Source: Caprella mutica (Eukaryota > Arthropoda > Malacostraca > Amphipoda > Caprellidae). Taken from it: 64,000 nt of DNA. The translations under genes and the position numbers were made by a program. The DNA lies in assembly GCA_947561585.1 (NCBI GenBank), contig CANNZV010002488.1:1-64000 (forward strand), read 5' to 3'. The notes under the pieces are model-generated. The model ran no database searches and had not been told where the DNA came from. It worked only from the letters and a program-made list of their open reading frames with translations. Shown in pieces: positions 46,670 through 57,964 of the stretch (the stretch's first letter is position 1; every line of letters begins with the position of its first letter).

Positions 46670-48960
46670 AGTTCACATACCTAATTGATTTAGGAACGTG
46701 AACTAGGAATTTATCGAATATTTAACCAATTTGCCTGAAATATGTTAGGACAATTGGTCAATGTCCAGCAACCATCTGGTTAAATTTCGGGAGAGATTCG
46801 GTCAAAGGTCAAAGTCATATATAATAGATCAAAAAATATTAAACCAAATTACCTGAAATTTGATTTGGTAAGATTTTAGGAGCGAACAGGTCAAAGGTTA
46901 AGGTCAAGGTCAATTATAACTCAACGATTATTTGATGGTCATGATCAGTTATAATCGGCGGCGAAGGTATGCGCTCTACAGATAGCCAGTTCTATTTTAC
47001 TATGATATCGATTACTAATATACCTGTGTGTTACAAAATATTCGTTATTTATTTCTTATCATCTTTGTTTAGTTTTTCAAACTAATCTTCATATATTTAT
47101 ATATAAATGAAGATTACTTTGAAACTCTCAACATGAGTAGCCGTTATGTAGTTTGTTGTATCTGCAAACTTCATATTTTTTTAATTACTTCGAAGGGGGT
47201 CCCCCTCCCTTTTTTGAACGTCTATTAATTAGTAATCAATTTCATACTAAATTAAATTAATGTATTGACGAACGCTCGGCATTAGGGGATGAAAGGGCTT
47301 TTGTGCTTAGATTAAAAATTCCAAACTAAAATGATCTGCAATTTGAAACCAAGAACAATGAAATTGAACTAAAATACAGAAAATAGAGTTGAAATCAAAA
47401 TTTCGAAAAAAATGAAAAAATGTACATTAAATATTTAAATTTCATTTTATCGTAATAAAAGGGGAGCATATTTTTCAAAATTTCAGCATTATTGTATGGT
47501 AAATTGTTCAAAGTTGCGTTATGGATGGTTCAAGAAAGTACACCAAGGTCGTGAAAATTGGAAAACTGCCACATTTTTAGTGGTACTTATTTCGCGGTAA
47601 CTACAATAATCATCAAAAGTATAGGTTATAGGATGCAATATTGTTTCAGAATTTATTTTTTATAGCAAAATATTTTCAACAGTGACTACATAAATTGCAT
47701 ACATATAATAATATGCATGCATACATAATATACTACTAAACAAGTGATATAAATGAATTAGCTAGATATTGGTACTTTTTAGTGTTGCATTAAATTATTT
47801 AAACGTAAAAACGTCTTTGTTATTGGACTGTCTCATATTTTCGTACTCATAATAAAAGCATTTAATAATTATTATTATTTAATTTAATTCGTGCGTATCA
47901 ATACATTTATTCTTGTTGCTATTCCATGTATTTCAGTTCCATATTTTAGATACTCGGAACTCATTAATTAATGCGAAATAGTATCATAACATTTATATTA
48001 TTGTATATTTATACCTGGCTAATAATAAAAGTGAAAAGTAATACGAAATATATGCATAACATAAACACTTAAAAATGCAAAATAAAGCAATTCCTGGACA
48101 AATTGTCCGTGAACGAGATGTCCTAGACCCATAGTTACCATGATTCCAGGACAATAACCCCCCGTGCAAAACAAAACCCCGTAGACCAAAAACCCCCGTG
48201 CAAAATACCATCCGGACATAAACCCCCCGGACAAAAAAAAAGCAAAAAACCCCCGGTCTATATAAATAGCATCATTCATTTTCATTAAACTATTTAACAT
48301 TATTCAATGCAAACCAATAATTATTACATTTTCTTCGAAAATATGACAATTGTTTTTGCAAAATAAGGTATACCCAATTACCTATATTATAGTAAGAAAA
48401 AGTACAGCATACATTTTGTCACTATTAAACCCAGCCGGAGGAGGGGGGGGGGGGGGGGGGGAGGCCCCCCTCTCCCCTAAAAAAAAACACCGGACTGTCA
48501 ACGTAACCTATAGGTGCGCTATATCTCTTTATATTTATAACATATAGTAATTTTATTAATTAAAAATTAATGAACATTAATAAAATTGAATTAGGCTATT
48601 TATATCGACCGGTGTTTTTTCGCTTGGGGGTTTATTGCACGGGAGGAGGGGGGGTATTTGTCCAGAGTGTTTATTGCACGTTTTTTTTTTGTCCGGGGGT
48701 ATTTTGCACTTTTTTTTTTTTACCGTGGTTTTTTTTTTTTTTTTTGCTCTGGGGTTATTGTCCTGTCACCAGTAACCATACCCTAACTCAATTAGGGATG
48801 TGAGCTAAGAATTTACCGAATATTTTTTGAGTTATAAATGAACTGGACCTTTGACCGGATTGATCCCAAAATTCTATCAGATGGTTCTTGGACATTGAAC
48901 AATCGTCCAACCAAATTTCAGACAATTTGGTTGAATACTTTTTGAGTTATGCGAATAACA
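46670..48960. repeat. Widely spaced inverted pair of a GGTCAAAGGTCA-type repeat
   Basis: About 46670-46950 (AGGACAATTGGTCAATGTCC, CCATCTGGTTAAAT, TCGGTCAAAGGTCA) has a diverged inverse at about 48780-48960 (CTGGACCTTTGACCGGATTG, CAGATGGTTCTTGGACATTG). They could be the ends of an old 2.3-kb element or two copies of a MITE. An element-C relative (47140-47215) and the element at 48131 lie between. Confidence 0.5.
48131..48779. mobile_element. MITE with G/C-run inverted ends (about 650 bp)
   Basis: The left side (TCCAGGACAATAACCCCCCG, GTGCAAAATACC, CCGGACATAAACCCCCCGGA) is the inverse of the right side (CGGGGGTATTTTGCAC, CTGGGGTTATTGTCCTG). Within each arm, short units alternate a G or C run with TTATTGCAC or TTGTCC. 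A run of 19 G with flanking C-rich sequence lies near 48444-48475. Non-coding. Confidence 0.6.
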
Positions 48961-49100
48961 AGATGATAAATAAATAAATGCCGGCTAATATATAACTTCC
49001 AACAAATTTTGCGAAGGTAAAAAAATGAAGGTATTAATGCACGCTCGGCAATAGGTGGGTAGCGTGGGTATTCTCGAGATTGTGCAAATCGGCAATGGAC

Positions 49101-49802
49101 AACCAAAGTGAAGTGAGTTGGGTTCCTTTTTAGATTATCGATGAAATATTCCTATGTTATTCGTACGGGAGAAAAACTAGGTAGTAAAACATCCCTTACA
49201 GCTGACTATTTAGAAAATTCTAAGTCGATAATTCAATACCTAATACCTAAACGCATTCATGGATACAGAGTTCATTGTGATGTGTATTCAAGTAAAAAAA
49301 GTTATGAGCAATTTAATTAGAAATAACGTCAATTAAGAGACAAATCCATAAATTAGATAGTTTGTAGGCTACAACAAATTTTTACGCAAGAAATTTGAAA
49401 TATAAAGGGTATAAAGTAAATAAAATTACTTTAATAATAAGTTATACTCCCAAAACTCAAAACTGAGAGAGGTTTACGTTATTTGGTAACCAATTTTTCA
49501 AATTTCTCGCGTAAAAATATGTTGTACAAATTATCTAATTTACGGATTTGTCTCTTAATTGACGTTATTCCGAATTAAATTGCTCATAACTTTTTTATTT
49601 GAATACACATTTCAATGAACTTTGTATCCACGAATGCGTTTAGATAGGTATTAAGTATTGAATTATCGACTTACAATTTTCCAAGAGTAAGTAAATAGTC
49701 TGCTGTAAGGGATGTTTTACCACCTATTTTTTCTCCCGTATGAATAACATTGGAATATTTCGCCGATAATCTAAAAAGGAACCCAACTCTCCTCACTTTG
49801 GT
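49101..49802. mobile_element. Foldback element, about 300-bp arms
   Basis: The left arm (AACCAAAGTGAAGTGAGTTG ... TTTTTACGCAAGAAATTTGA, 49101-49398) is the near-perfect inverse of 49495-49802 (TCAAATTTCTCGCGTAAAAA ... CACTTTGGT). A loop of about 95 bases contains CCCAAAACTCAAAACTGAG. Arm identity looks above 90% by eye. No target duplication was evident. Non-coding. Confidence 0.8.
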
Positions 49803-50596
49803 GGTATATTGGCGCGGAAAACATATACATGTTCCACGCAATTTACTGAATTTTCCCTATTCTAAGATTAATCGCGCTGCGCAATTTTAGTAGGTATCTT
49901 GGAAATCTCGAGAGTGCGCAAGGGTCATGTGTTAGAAAAATCGATCGTGGCAATTTCTAAATTGCGCATAAGTCAGAAGCGAGTTTCATTAAATTTTTCA
50001 TTCTTGACAATTATTTGCGATTTATGGACCCTAAATAGTTTAACAAGGTTCCAAAACTAGTGTATCTATTAACCCAACTTGTAATTTCCTAAATAATTAA
50101 ACTAGGTACCTGACTTGTATATAATTACACTACTAGAGAATTTGTGTTCCTAATGTGTAATCCATAGTTCCTTCACCCTTCACGAAATCGCATGTAATAT
50201 GTAGTTTATGTACCACAAAAAAAAGACGTCCATACCCCTTGAGTTACACTGACTCAATAGTCAATATCGCAAGTTAAGTAACTGGGGAGAGCAAACCAAA
50301 GGCACAGTTACCAACAGAATAGAAACTGAAAATGTTTTAAACAGAAAAGTTACTTGTTCAAATTCTCTTAAGCTTACGAACTCAAGCTTTATTAACAGTA
50401 TAAGGATATATTTTTAGTATTTACAAAATTGTTTTCACTCGCTAGTTTTTGTAACTATATATGTGAACAGAAAAATATGCTGCAATCGATAGTATTGAAT
50501 AACAAATTAACACTAAATTAACAAATTCTAAAGTAGCATCCTATTTATTTCAATAATAGCAGGCCCTTCTTTTATTGTGGTAGAGACATAAGGGGG

Positions 50597-50990
50597 TACG
50601 GTCAAGAGCCCCCCCCCCCGGTCAAGAGCCTCCCGGTCATAAGCCCCCCCGGTCACGAGCCCCCCCGGTCATGAGCCCCCCTAGGTCATAAGCCCCCCGG
50701 TCACGAGCCCCCCCCCCCCCCCTCCATGTTTTTTTAATCCTTATTTACCTAGTTAAACAAATGAAGAACTACTTAGATAGAAATAACTGAGAGTTGCTAA
50801 TGTAGTTTGTTGTATCCGCTAGATTGTTGTACTGCACACTTCATGATTGTTTAATGATCTGGCAGGGGGGTTCGGGGGGTGGCACGCCCCCCGATATACA
50901 TATATTTTATGTCTAATCAGTAATGAACTACAAAAGGATTAAATAATATAGGTAAATAAGGATTTAAAAACAGGGGGGCTCTTTATGCTG
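50597..50990. mobile_element. MITE with C-run minisatellite and inverted ends
   Basis: Seven units of about 16 bases, GGTCACGAGCCCCCCC, lie at 50599-50722. Directly after them, CCATGTTTTTTTAATCCTTA TTTACCTAG is mirrored by AGGTAAATAAGGATTTAAAA ACAGGGGGGCTC at about 50950-50990. The interior (50800-50900) is an element-C relative (GTAGTTTGTTGTATCCGCTA, GGCAGGGGGGTTCGGGGGG). Confidence 0.6.
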
Positions 50991-51059
50991 TTAAATTTAT
51001 GACCTACACCCAGACATAAGACCGTTGACATTTTTTTTGGGGGGAGGGTTAGTAACAAA

Positions 51060-51570
51060 CCTAGTTATAGATGTTTGTAACTAACTACCTAGCTTAGTTA
51101 GTTAGTTGCAAACTACCTACCTTAGTTAGTTAGGTACTAATTACCTAGCTTAGTTAGTTACTTAAAAACTACCTACCTTAGTTTGTTAGTTAAAAATTAT
51201 ATATCTTAATCGGCTAGTTACTAATTACCTAGCTTAGTTTGTTAGTTGCAAGCTAGTTACTATTTACTTACCTTTGTTGGTTACTAATAGTTAGTTAAAA
51301 ACTACCTAACTTAGTTAGTTAGTTAATAATTATCTATCTTAGTTAGAAGCAAACTACCTAGTTACCTTAGTTATAGTTAGTTACTAATTACCTAGCTTAG
51401 TTAGTTAGTTGCAAAATACCTACCTTAGTTAGTTAAATAGTTAGTTAGTTAAAAACTACCTACCTTAAAATTAGTTAGTTAGTTAAAAACTCCTACCTTA
51501 GTTAGTTAATAGTTACTAATTACCTAGCTTAGTTAGTTAGTTGCAACCTACCTAGATTGGTTAGTCACCA
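51060..51570. repeat. Irregular TTAGTTAG-rich tandem repeat
   Basis: A loose repeat of about 40-45 bases combining CTTAGTTAGTTAGTTGCAAA with CTACCTA / TACTAATTACCTAG. Units are diverged and partly truncated. Confidence 0.8.
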
Positions 51571-51589
51571 CTTTCGACATTTTATATAT

Positions 51590-52075
51590 TCCTTATCAAA
51601 AATATTGAAATAGTTCCAGGGATATTCAAAAGTATTTCTTAGGAAGTAAAATTTTTCATTCGATTCCTGTTACATTCCGTCATTGTTTCACTAAGAATAC
51701 TGTAGATCCCAAATGTTCCAGGGATATTCCTTCGTTTTATTTTTGGGAATACTATTATACGTAATTAGCTTGATAATTCTTGGGATATTCAGAATGGAAT
51801 ACTATCAAAAATATATATTCCAAGAATATTCCAATTTGTTTCGTATGGAATACTATAGAAATAAGATATTCCCTGAATATCCTAGGATGATATCTGACCG
51901 AATACTGTAACTCTCCAATATTCCTGGAATATTCCCTCGTATAAGAATTTGAATACTATCCAATATTATTGTTACAGGAATATCCCTTCTTCATCAAACT
52001 GTGAGTTCAGACTAGGAGGGAATATTGTAGATATAAAGGGAATATCCCAGGCATAAAACCTTCTTGCCCGGGAAG
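51590..52075. repeat. Cluster of GGAATATTCC-like inverted motifs
   Basis: Many variants of GGGATATTCC, GGAATACTAT and GAATATTCC are spaced by 30-60 bases on both strands. The bounds TTCCAGGGATATTC and GAATATCCCAGGCA could be MITE ends. The 65-codon frame here is repeat-derived. Confidence 0.5.
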
Positions 52076-52416
52076 TCACTATTATATCATTATATTTACG
52101 AATGGCTTTTAGTGTAATTGTAAAATATAATATAGGATATATTGCATAGGCACTTTAATATAGAAAATAATGCAATTAGTTGATATACAAAAATGTGCAT
52201 TTGATCTTAGAACAGGAAGGGTAGAAATACAATTTGTCTATTTACTATATTTAATTTGAATAGCCCTAACCAAATAGCCTACATAAATTATCTATAATTT
52301 TTAATGAGACCACAAATCCATTAATAAATAATTTTTGTTGTTTCTCATACCGTGGAATTTCCATTGGTCTTCTGATAGTAATAAGTAGTATGATAGAAGG
52401 AGGGGTATAACATGAG

Positions 52417-52584
52417 TAGGCTTGTGACAATATGCAAGAATATCACAGACGAAACTGAATGAAATGGTATCGAATACTATATACCGCTGGTGTAGAACCA
52501 TTCAAAACTCTTTAATTCTTTAACCCTCTCCGTCTTTGATATTTTCAGGATCTATGATTTTAAATGCATATTGTCGCAACCCTA
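52417..52584. mobile_element. hAT-like MITE, 168 bp
   Basis: The tips TAGGCTTGTGACAATATGC and GCATATTGTCGCAACCCTA are inverted. Flanking 8-mers AACATGAG (52409-52416) and TACATGAG (52585-52592) match at seven of eight positions. It is the same subfamily as 9180-9350, in inverse orientation. Confidence 0.72.
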
Positions 52585-52914
52585 TACATGAGCTATGACT
52601 CCTAAGGTCACAGAAAATATAGTACAATCTCTCTCATTGAATTAGCGGTAGAATGTATTCTAATGAAAATAAAAAAAAGTATCCTATTCAATCAATATTT
52701 TTTCAACACAAGGAAAACATTACTAAGAAAGCTAATTAGAAGAAAAATTGATTTACCACCAAAGTGAAAAATGTCCATTATTAAATTAAAATTAAATTTT
52801 TTAAATAGGAAATACTTAATCAATTAAAGGAACATGGAATTCTGAAAATAATTTTATTAAGCTCTAAATATTGAAGAAGTCATAATCAATCAAATTCTCA
52901 GCTAACCATATTCT

Positions 52915-53450
52915 CGCTAGCGAGGGACAGAGGACTCTGTCCCACGTCTTGCAGAGGGGAACATCCGCACTCTTTCCCACGTCTTGCAGAGGGGGACATC
53001 CGCACTCTTTCCCACGTCTTGCAGAGGGGGACATCTGCACTCTTTCCCACGTCTTGAAGAGGGGGACATCCGCACTCTTTCCCACGTCTTGCAGAGGGGA
53101 CATCCGCACTCTGTCCCACGTCTTAAATCCCTCTTCCCTCTATAGCGAGGGACATCCGCACTCTTTCCCACGTCTTGAATCCCTCTATAGCGAGGGACAT
53201 CCACACTCTGTCCCACGTGGGTCCCACGTCTTGAAAACGGAGTGGGATAAGACGTGGGACATGTGGATGTTCCCCTCTGTCAGAGAGAGACAAGACGTGG
53301 GATCAGACGTCTTGCAGAGGGTGACCCCTGTGCAAATGAAGAGGGTTAGACGTCTGTAAGACGTCTGATTTCCCCTGCCCCACGTCTTAAATCCCTCTAT
53401 AGCGAGGGGTATCAGACGTCTTAAGACGTGGGACAAACAGCTTTTGGTTA
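52915..53450. repeat. ~36-bp minisatellite with an inverted second half
   Basis: The left part repeats CGCACTCTTTCCCACGTCTT GCAGAGGGGGACATC about six times. From about 53220 the motif occurs also on the opposite strand (AAGACGTGGGA, GACGTCTTGCAGAGGG). ACGTCTTAAATCCCTCTATA GCGAGGG recurs at 53118, 53180 and 53380. The CACGTCT / AGACGTG core makes the whole block self-complementary. Frames of 73-136 codons on both strands are artefacts. Confidence 0.85.
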
Positions 53451-54478
53451 GCTGGGTTAATGAGTGTTCCTTTTGCAGTAATAATATTATATTAAAACTT
53501 TAAAGCGTAGGATTTATATATTATTTCATAAATACAACATTTATTAGGTATATTTTTATAATATTTTATAATAATGCAATTTAATATGCGGTAACATTTC
53601 TAATGGATATAATAAAGATAACAATAAACTGAGTAATTGAATAAATTTTTCCTATAAAATAGTTTTATCCCAGAGGTTAATGTCTATCTCACATTTAATG
53701 AAGATAATAAAAGGGAAAGTCAGGGGTCTTAACAGAACAGAAGATCTGAAGTCATATCTTCGTTACTGACCATATCCAAGTTATTTGATACAAAATAACT
53801 AACATAAGGTCTTCATAGAAAAAGAATTAAGTATAAAATAATGTATTTCAGTTTCAATCATTTTCTAGCAAGTCATTACCCGTTTCAACAAGTCAAGATC
53901 TGTTTTGACAAGTTAAATCCAGTTTCAACAAGTATGAGTGTGAAAAAAGTAAATGATCAGGTTGTTGGTGTTATAGATCATTTCGACATCTATCTGTCAT
54001 TTACAACCCCTAAGCTTTCACTACTTTTTGTGCCTGACTCGTTATTTCAAAGCAGGGTGTACGGTCCACGCCCTTGCTCTTATGCAAGTGATTGCGCCTG
54101 CCAGTCTCCTGAAAGAAGCATCCAGAAGTGCGTCAGATGTAGCACTCGTCTCCGTTGATGGAATCCTTCACGTCTTCTAGGGGCCATTACAGGAATTCTC
54201 AATAGACTGACTACTGGCAGAGGTATTCCTTCTGCAATGCAAGTTTAAATGAAAAAATATAGAAAATATAGAAAAAAAAAACGGTAAACTAGAGTAACTT
54301 ACAACATCTCGGACTCTTAATCAAGCTAACAGTACTAGGAAAGTGGGTATTAACATAAAGTAAGCTAAACTGACTGAAGATCAGTCTGGTTCGTGACCTG
54401 TGTTGAACTCTGCATTCAGAGTACTGTAAGTGTCCGATTATTGAGATGTAACCATACAAAAAAATAACACCACACAGA
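53451..54478. other. Interior DNA next to the right arm
   Basis: A 105-codon frame (53841-54158) has no recognisable domain and ends without a splice context. Its start overlaps a small repeat (GTTTCAACAAGT / GTTTTGACAAGT). I do not call it a gene. AGAAAAAAAAAA-type runs occur near 54260. Confidence 0.4.
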
Positions 54479-54479
54479 G

Positions 54480-56475
54480 GAATTACAGTGTATACAAGGC
54501 GGTACTATATATTACTGGACGCTTTTGTGCCTTTCAAAGCGTCCGGGAGCGTTAACTATCAAATAGGTAACCGTAACCTTTAAATATGTAAATTAACATT
54601 CATCATATGATATAAATAATCATGTACAGTGTACAGGGCAGTACTAGATATTACCAGACGCTTCTAAACGCTTCCGGACGCTTTTGTGCCTTTTAAAGCG
54701 TCCGGGAGCGTTTACTATCAAATAGGTAACCGTGACCTTTAAATATGTAAATTACCATTCATCAGATGATATAAATAATCATGTACAGTGTACAGGGCAG
54801 TACTAGATATTACCAGACGCTTCTAAACGCTTCCAGACGCTTTTGTGCCTTTTAAAGCGTCCGGGAGCGTTTACTATCAAATAGGTAACCGTAACCTTTA
54901 AATATGTAAATTAAAATTCATCATATGATATAAATAATCATGTACAGTGTACAGGGCAGTACTAGATATTACCAGACGCTTCTAAACGCTTCCGGACGCT
55001 TTTGTGCCTTTTAAAGCGTCCGGGAGCGTTTACTATCAAATAGGTAACCGTAACCTTTAAACATGTAAATTAAAATTCATCATATGATATAAATAATCAT
55101 GTACAGTGTACAGGGCAGTACTAGATATTACCAGACGCTTCTAAACGCTTCCAGACGCTTTTGTGCCTTTTAAAGCGTCCGGGAGCGTTTACTATCAAAT
55201 AGGTAACCGTAACCTTTAAATATGTAAATTAACATTCATCATATGATATAAATAATCATGTACAGTGTACAGGGCGGTATTAGATATTACCAGACGCTTC
55301 TAAACGCTTCCGGACGCTTTTGTGCCTTTTAAAGCGTCCGGGAGCGTTTACTATCAAATAGGTAACCGTAACCTTTAAACATGTAAATTAAAATTCATCA
55401 TATGATATAAATAATCATGTACAGTGTACAGGGCAGTACTAGATATTACCAGACGCTTCTAAACGCTTCCGGACGCTTTTGTGCCTTTTAAAGCGTCCGG
55501 GAGCGTTTACTATCAAATAGGTAACCGTAACCTTCAAACATGTAAATTAAAATTCATCATATGATATAAATAATCATGTACAGTGTACAGGGCAGTACTA
55601 GATATTACCAGACGCTTCTAAACGCTTCCGGACGCTTTTGTGCCTTTTAAAGCGTCCGGGAGCGTTTACTATCAAATAGGTAACCGTGACCTTTAAATAT
55701 GTAAATTACCATTCATCAGATGATATAAATAATCATGTACAGTGTACAGGGCAGTACTAGATATTATCAGACGCTTCTAAACGCTTCCAGACGCTTTTGT
55801 GCCTTTTAAAGCGTCCGGGAGCGTTTACTATCAAATAGGTAACCGTAACCTTTAAATATGTAAATTAACATTCATCATATGATATAAATAATCATGTACA
55901 GTGTACAGGGCGGTATTAGATATTACCAGACGCTTCTAAACGCTTCCGGACGCTTTTGTGCCTTTTAAAGCGTCCGATAGCGTTTACTATCAAATAGGTA
56001 ACCGTGACCTTTAAATATGTAAATTAAAATTCATTATATGATTTAAATAATCATGTACAGTGTACAGGGCAGTACTAGATATTACCAGACGCTTCTAAAC
56101 GCTTCCAGACGCTTTTGTGCCTTTTAAAGCGTCCGGGAGCGTTAACTATTAAATAGGTAACCGTAACCTTTAAATATGTAAATTAACATTCATCATATGA
56201 TATAAATAATAATGTACAGTGTACAGGGCAGTACTAGATATTACCGGACGCTTCTAAACGCTTCCGGACGTTTATGTGCCTTTTAAAGCGTCCGGGAGCG
56301 TTAACTATTAAATAGGTAACCGTAACCTTTAAATATGTAAATTAACATTCATCATATGATATAAATAATAATGTACCCTGTACAGGGCGTCATTACATAC
56401 TACCGGACGCTACCGGACGCTTTCGGACGCTACCGGACGCTTTCGGACGCTTCCGGACGCTTTTTAGGCACACCG
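54480..56475. repeat. Right 159-bp satellite array and tip of the giant transposon
   Basis: Twelve units in the orientation opposite to the left array. The first GCGTTAACTATC is at 54549 and the last at 56298, which is 11 periods of exactly 159 bp. Units differ by a few substitutions in repeating combinations (CCATTCATCAGATG or AAATTCATCATATG). The outer end carries the 10-bp GCGTCCGG units (56399-56460) and the tip CTTTTTAGGCACACC. Confidence 0.95.
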
Positions 56476-56483
56476 CAAACTCG

Positions 56484-57250
56484 CCATTAAAATGGTGAGT
56501 TTGGACATGCTTTATTACTTGGTCGGCGATCCGTTTCGGTGTTTCTACGCACAGAGTCACAGACATATCGGTGAAATTTTTGCCCATTAATTAATATTAC
56601 CATTAATTTACGGTGGATAAATTGGGAAAATGTTGGTGCCTTGGTGGATCAGCCATATTACTGGAAATTTATGGTGGATTTTTTCAGGTTTTTGAAAAAG
56701 TCAGTGTGGGATGTTTTGCACCAAATACTGTGTGAAATACAGACTGACAGTCAGACTCAGCAACAGACTGCACCGGTTAAGTTGTTAACCAGACTGCAGG
56801 AACTGATATACTGTTCTCCAAGAAATCCTCTATTTTGGCTTCTGTTCTCAGTAAAATACATGTAAATAATAAATGATAACAAATTAACAATAGTTCGTCA
56901 TATATTCAGGTTAGGTATGGTATATTTCACTATTGTAGGTGGATTTGTAACATTTGTTTGTATGTATTTCTATTATCAACTTCTCATATCTATCTATTAT
57001 ACCTAGCAAATTTCCCCCTGGTATTTGATTCATTTTTTGCATCGTAAGTGCTAAAGACTAGATTTGTATTTTCTAGAAATGTGAAAAGAGTTTCAAGAGG
57101 TCAAACCATGGGATCGGCCCCGGGGGCCCGGGTCAATCAGTCCACGCCTCCATGGATGATGGAAGTAGAATCACTCAATCAGACACGTGGGCACTAAGGT
57201 ATTCACAGTACAAGTGAAAGGCACTGGTTATTTACACACCACGGTAACAA
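56484..57250. other. Right flank of the giant transposon, repeat-derived
   Basis: It opens with the continuation of the interrupted repeat (CCATTAAAATGG, GAGTTTGGACATGC). About 56580-56740 is a family-A relative. A string of about 50 bases from 56809 is shared with 32050-32110. The 74-codon frame at 56641-56865 lies in these repeats. GC-rich GGCCCCGGGGGCCCGGG is at 57116. Confidence 0.5.
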
Positions 57251-57258
57251 GGCCTTAA

Positions 57259-57595
57259 AGGTCCCCTTCAAGCCAATATTTTTATTGCTTAAATCAACGA
57301 GGCTAATGTTCATCATTTTACTGCAAACCCCATGAAATTTGATAGCATATTTTAATTTTATATGCTTTTAAAGATTTTTATAATCCAAACTCTACAAAAC
57401 CTATCTTACTTCCGACTTTCTAATTTTCAGTCTGAAGAAGAAGAATGTACACCATTGTTTTGATTGTCAACTAGGTATTTGGTTTAATAAATCTATTTAT
57501 TATTCATTTAAAGGTTTAAATTTGGATAAACTTATTAAGGAAACGTTTATATACTTTTAGAAACAATTAATATCTCAAAAGAAGGTTAAGGCCCT
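57259..57595. mobile_element. TTAA-type MITE, 3'-truncated copy
   Basis: It starts AGGTCCCCTTCAAGCC after TTAA (57255-57258), like the elements at 852 and 1325, and follows them through AAACGTTTATATACTTTTAG. It is then cut where another repeat (GGCCCTGTTACACGGTGCAA) begins. The characteristic right end is missing. Confidence 0.65.
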
Positions 57596-57830
57596 GTTAC
57601 ACGGTGCAAGTAAACGTGCGAGTTGGCCTAGCGAGTTACTGTAGTATAGCTACTTGCACAATGTGACCGCATCAGTCGAGTAACTGTCATGTGCAGGAGG
57701 CTAGTAACTTGCATGCAAGTTACTACAATTTTGTTTTGTTTTTACTCGCCACTCAAGGGCGAGTCAGTCACTCTCCTGCGGATCTCGAATGTCAACTTGC
57801 ATGGTATTGCAATGTAACAGTAACTCTTAT
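57596..57830. mobile_element. Possible small MITE
   Basis: GCCCTGTTACACGGTGCAAG at the left is loosely mirrored by TTGCAATGTAACAGTAAC near 57827. The interior contains GCGAGT / ACTCGC and AACTTGCATGCAAGTT palindromes. No target duplication was established. Confidence 0.35.
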
Positions 57831-57964
57831 GTCATGCACATATAGGTTTTTCCTATTCTAAACCTGAATAACTTTGTAGTCAATTAGGTAGCCGATTTGT
57901 CATATTTTCGATTGAATCGGCTTCATATTGTTTGGGGTTTTATTTGATGGTTAATAAAGCACGT

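Larger units (their letters stand above)
29606..56475 (-). mobile_element. Giant Mutator-like transposon (26.9 kb) with satellite-bearing inverted ends
   Basis: The left tip GGGTGTGCCTAAAAAGCG and the inverse of the right tip CGGTGTGCCTAAAAAGCG pair and stay alignable through 10-bp GCGTCCGG repeats into 159-bp satellite arrays of opposite orientation. An 8-bp duplication CAAACTCG lies at 29598-29605 and 56476-56483. The joined flanks rebuild a sequence found uninterrupted near 28295. The interior encodes one apparently intact gene, the PHD-OTU-MULE transposase (39552-43386, minus strand). A 6.8-kb TA-flanked element interrupts the left arm, so the element was about 20 kb originally. Other interior sequence is MITEs and tandem repeats. 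Assignment to Mutator-like elements rests on the transposase; an 8-bp (or 9-bp with one mismatch) duplication is compatible. Confidence 0.85.

Noticed and set aside
53841..54158. 105-codon frame near the right arm of the giant element
   Set aside because: No domain, no splice context, and the start lies in a small repeat. Chance length in this region.
29606..56475. Giant element as a Maverick/Polinton or a virus insertion
   Set aside because: No DNA polymerase B, capsid, ATPase or integrase is seen. The only gene is a MULE transposase, and the duplication is 8 bp where Polintons make 6.
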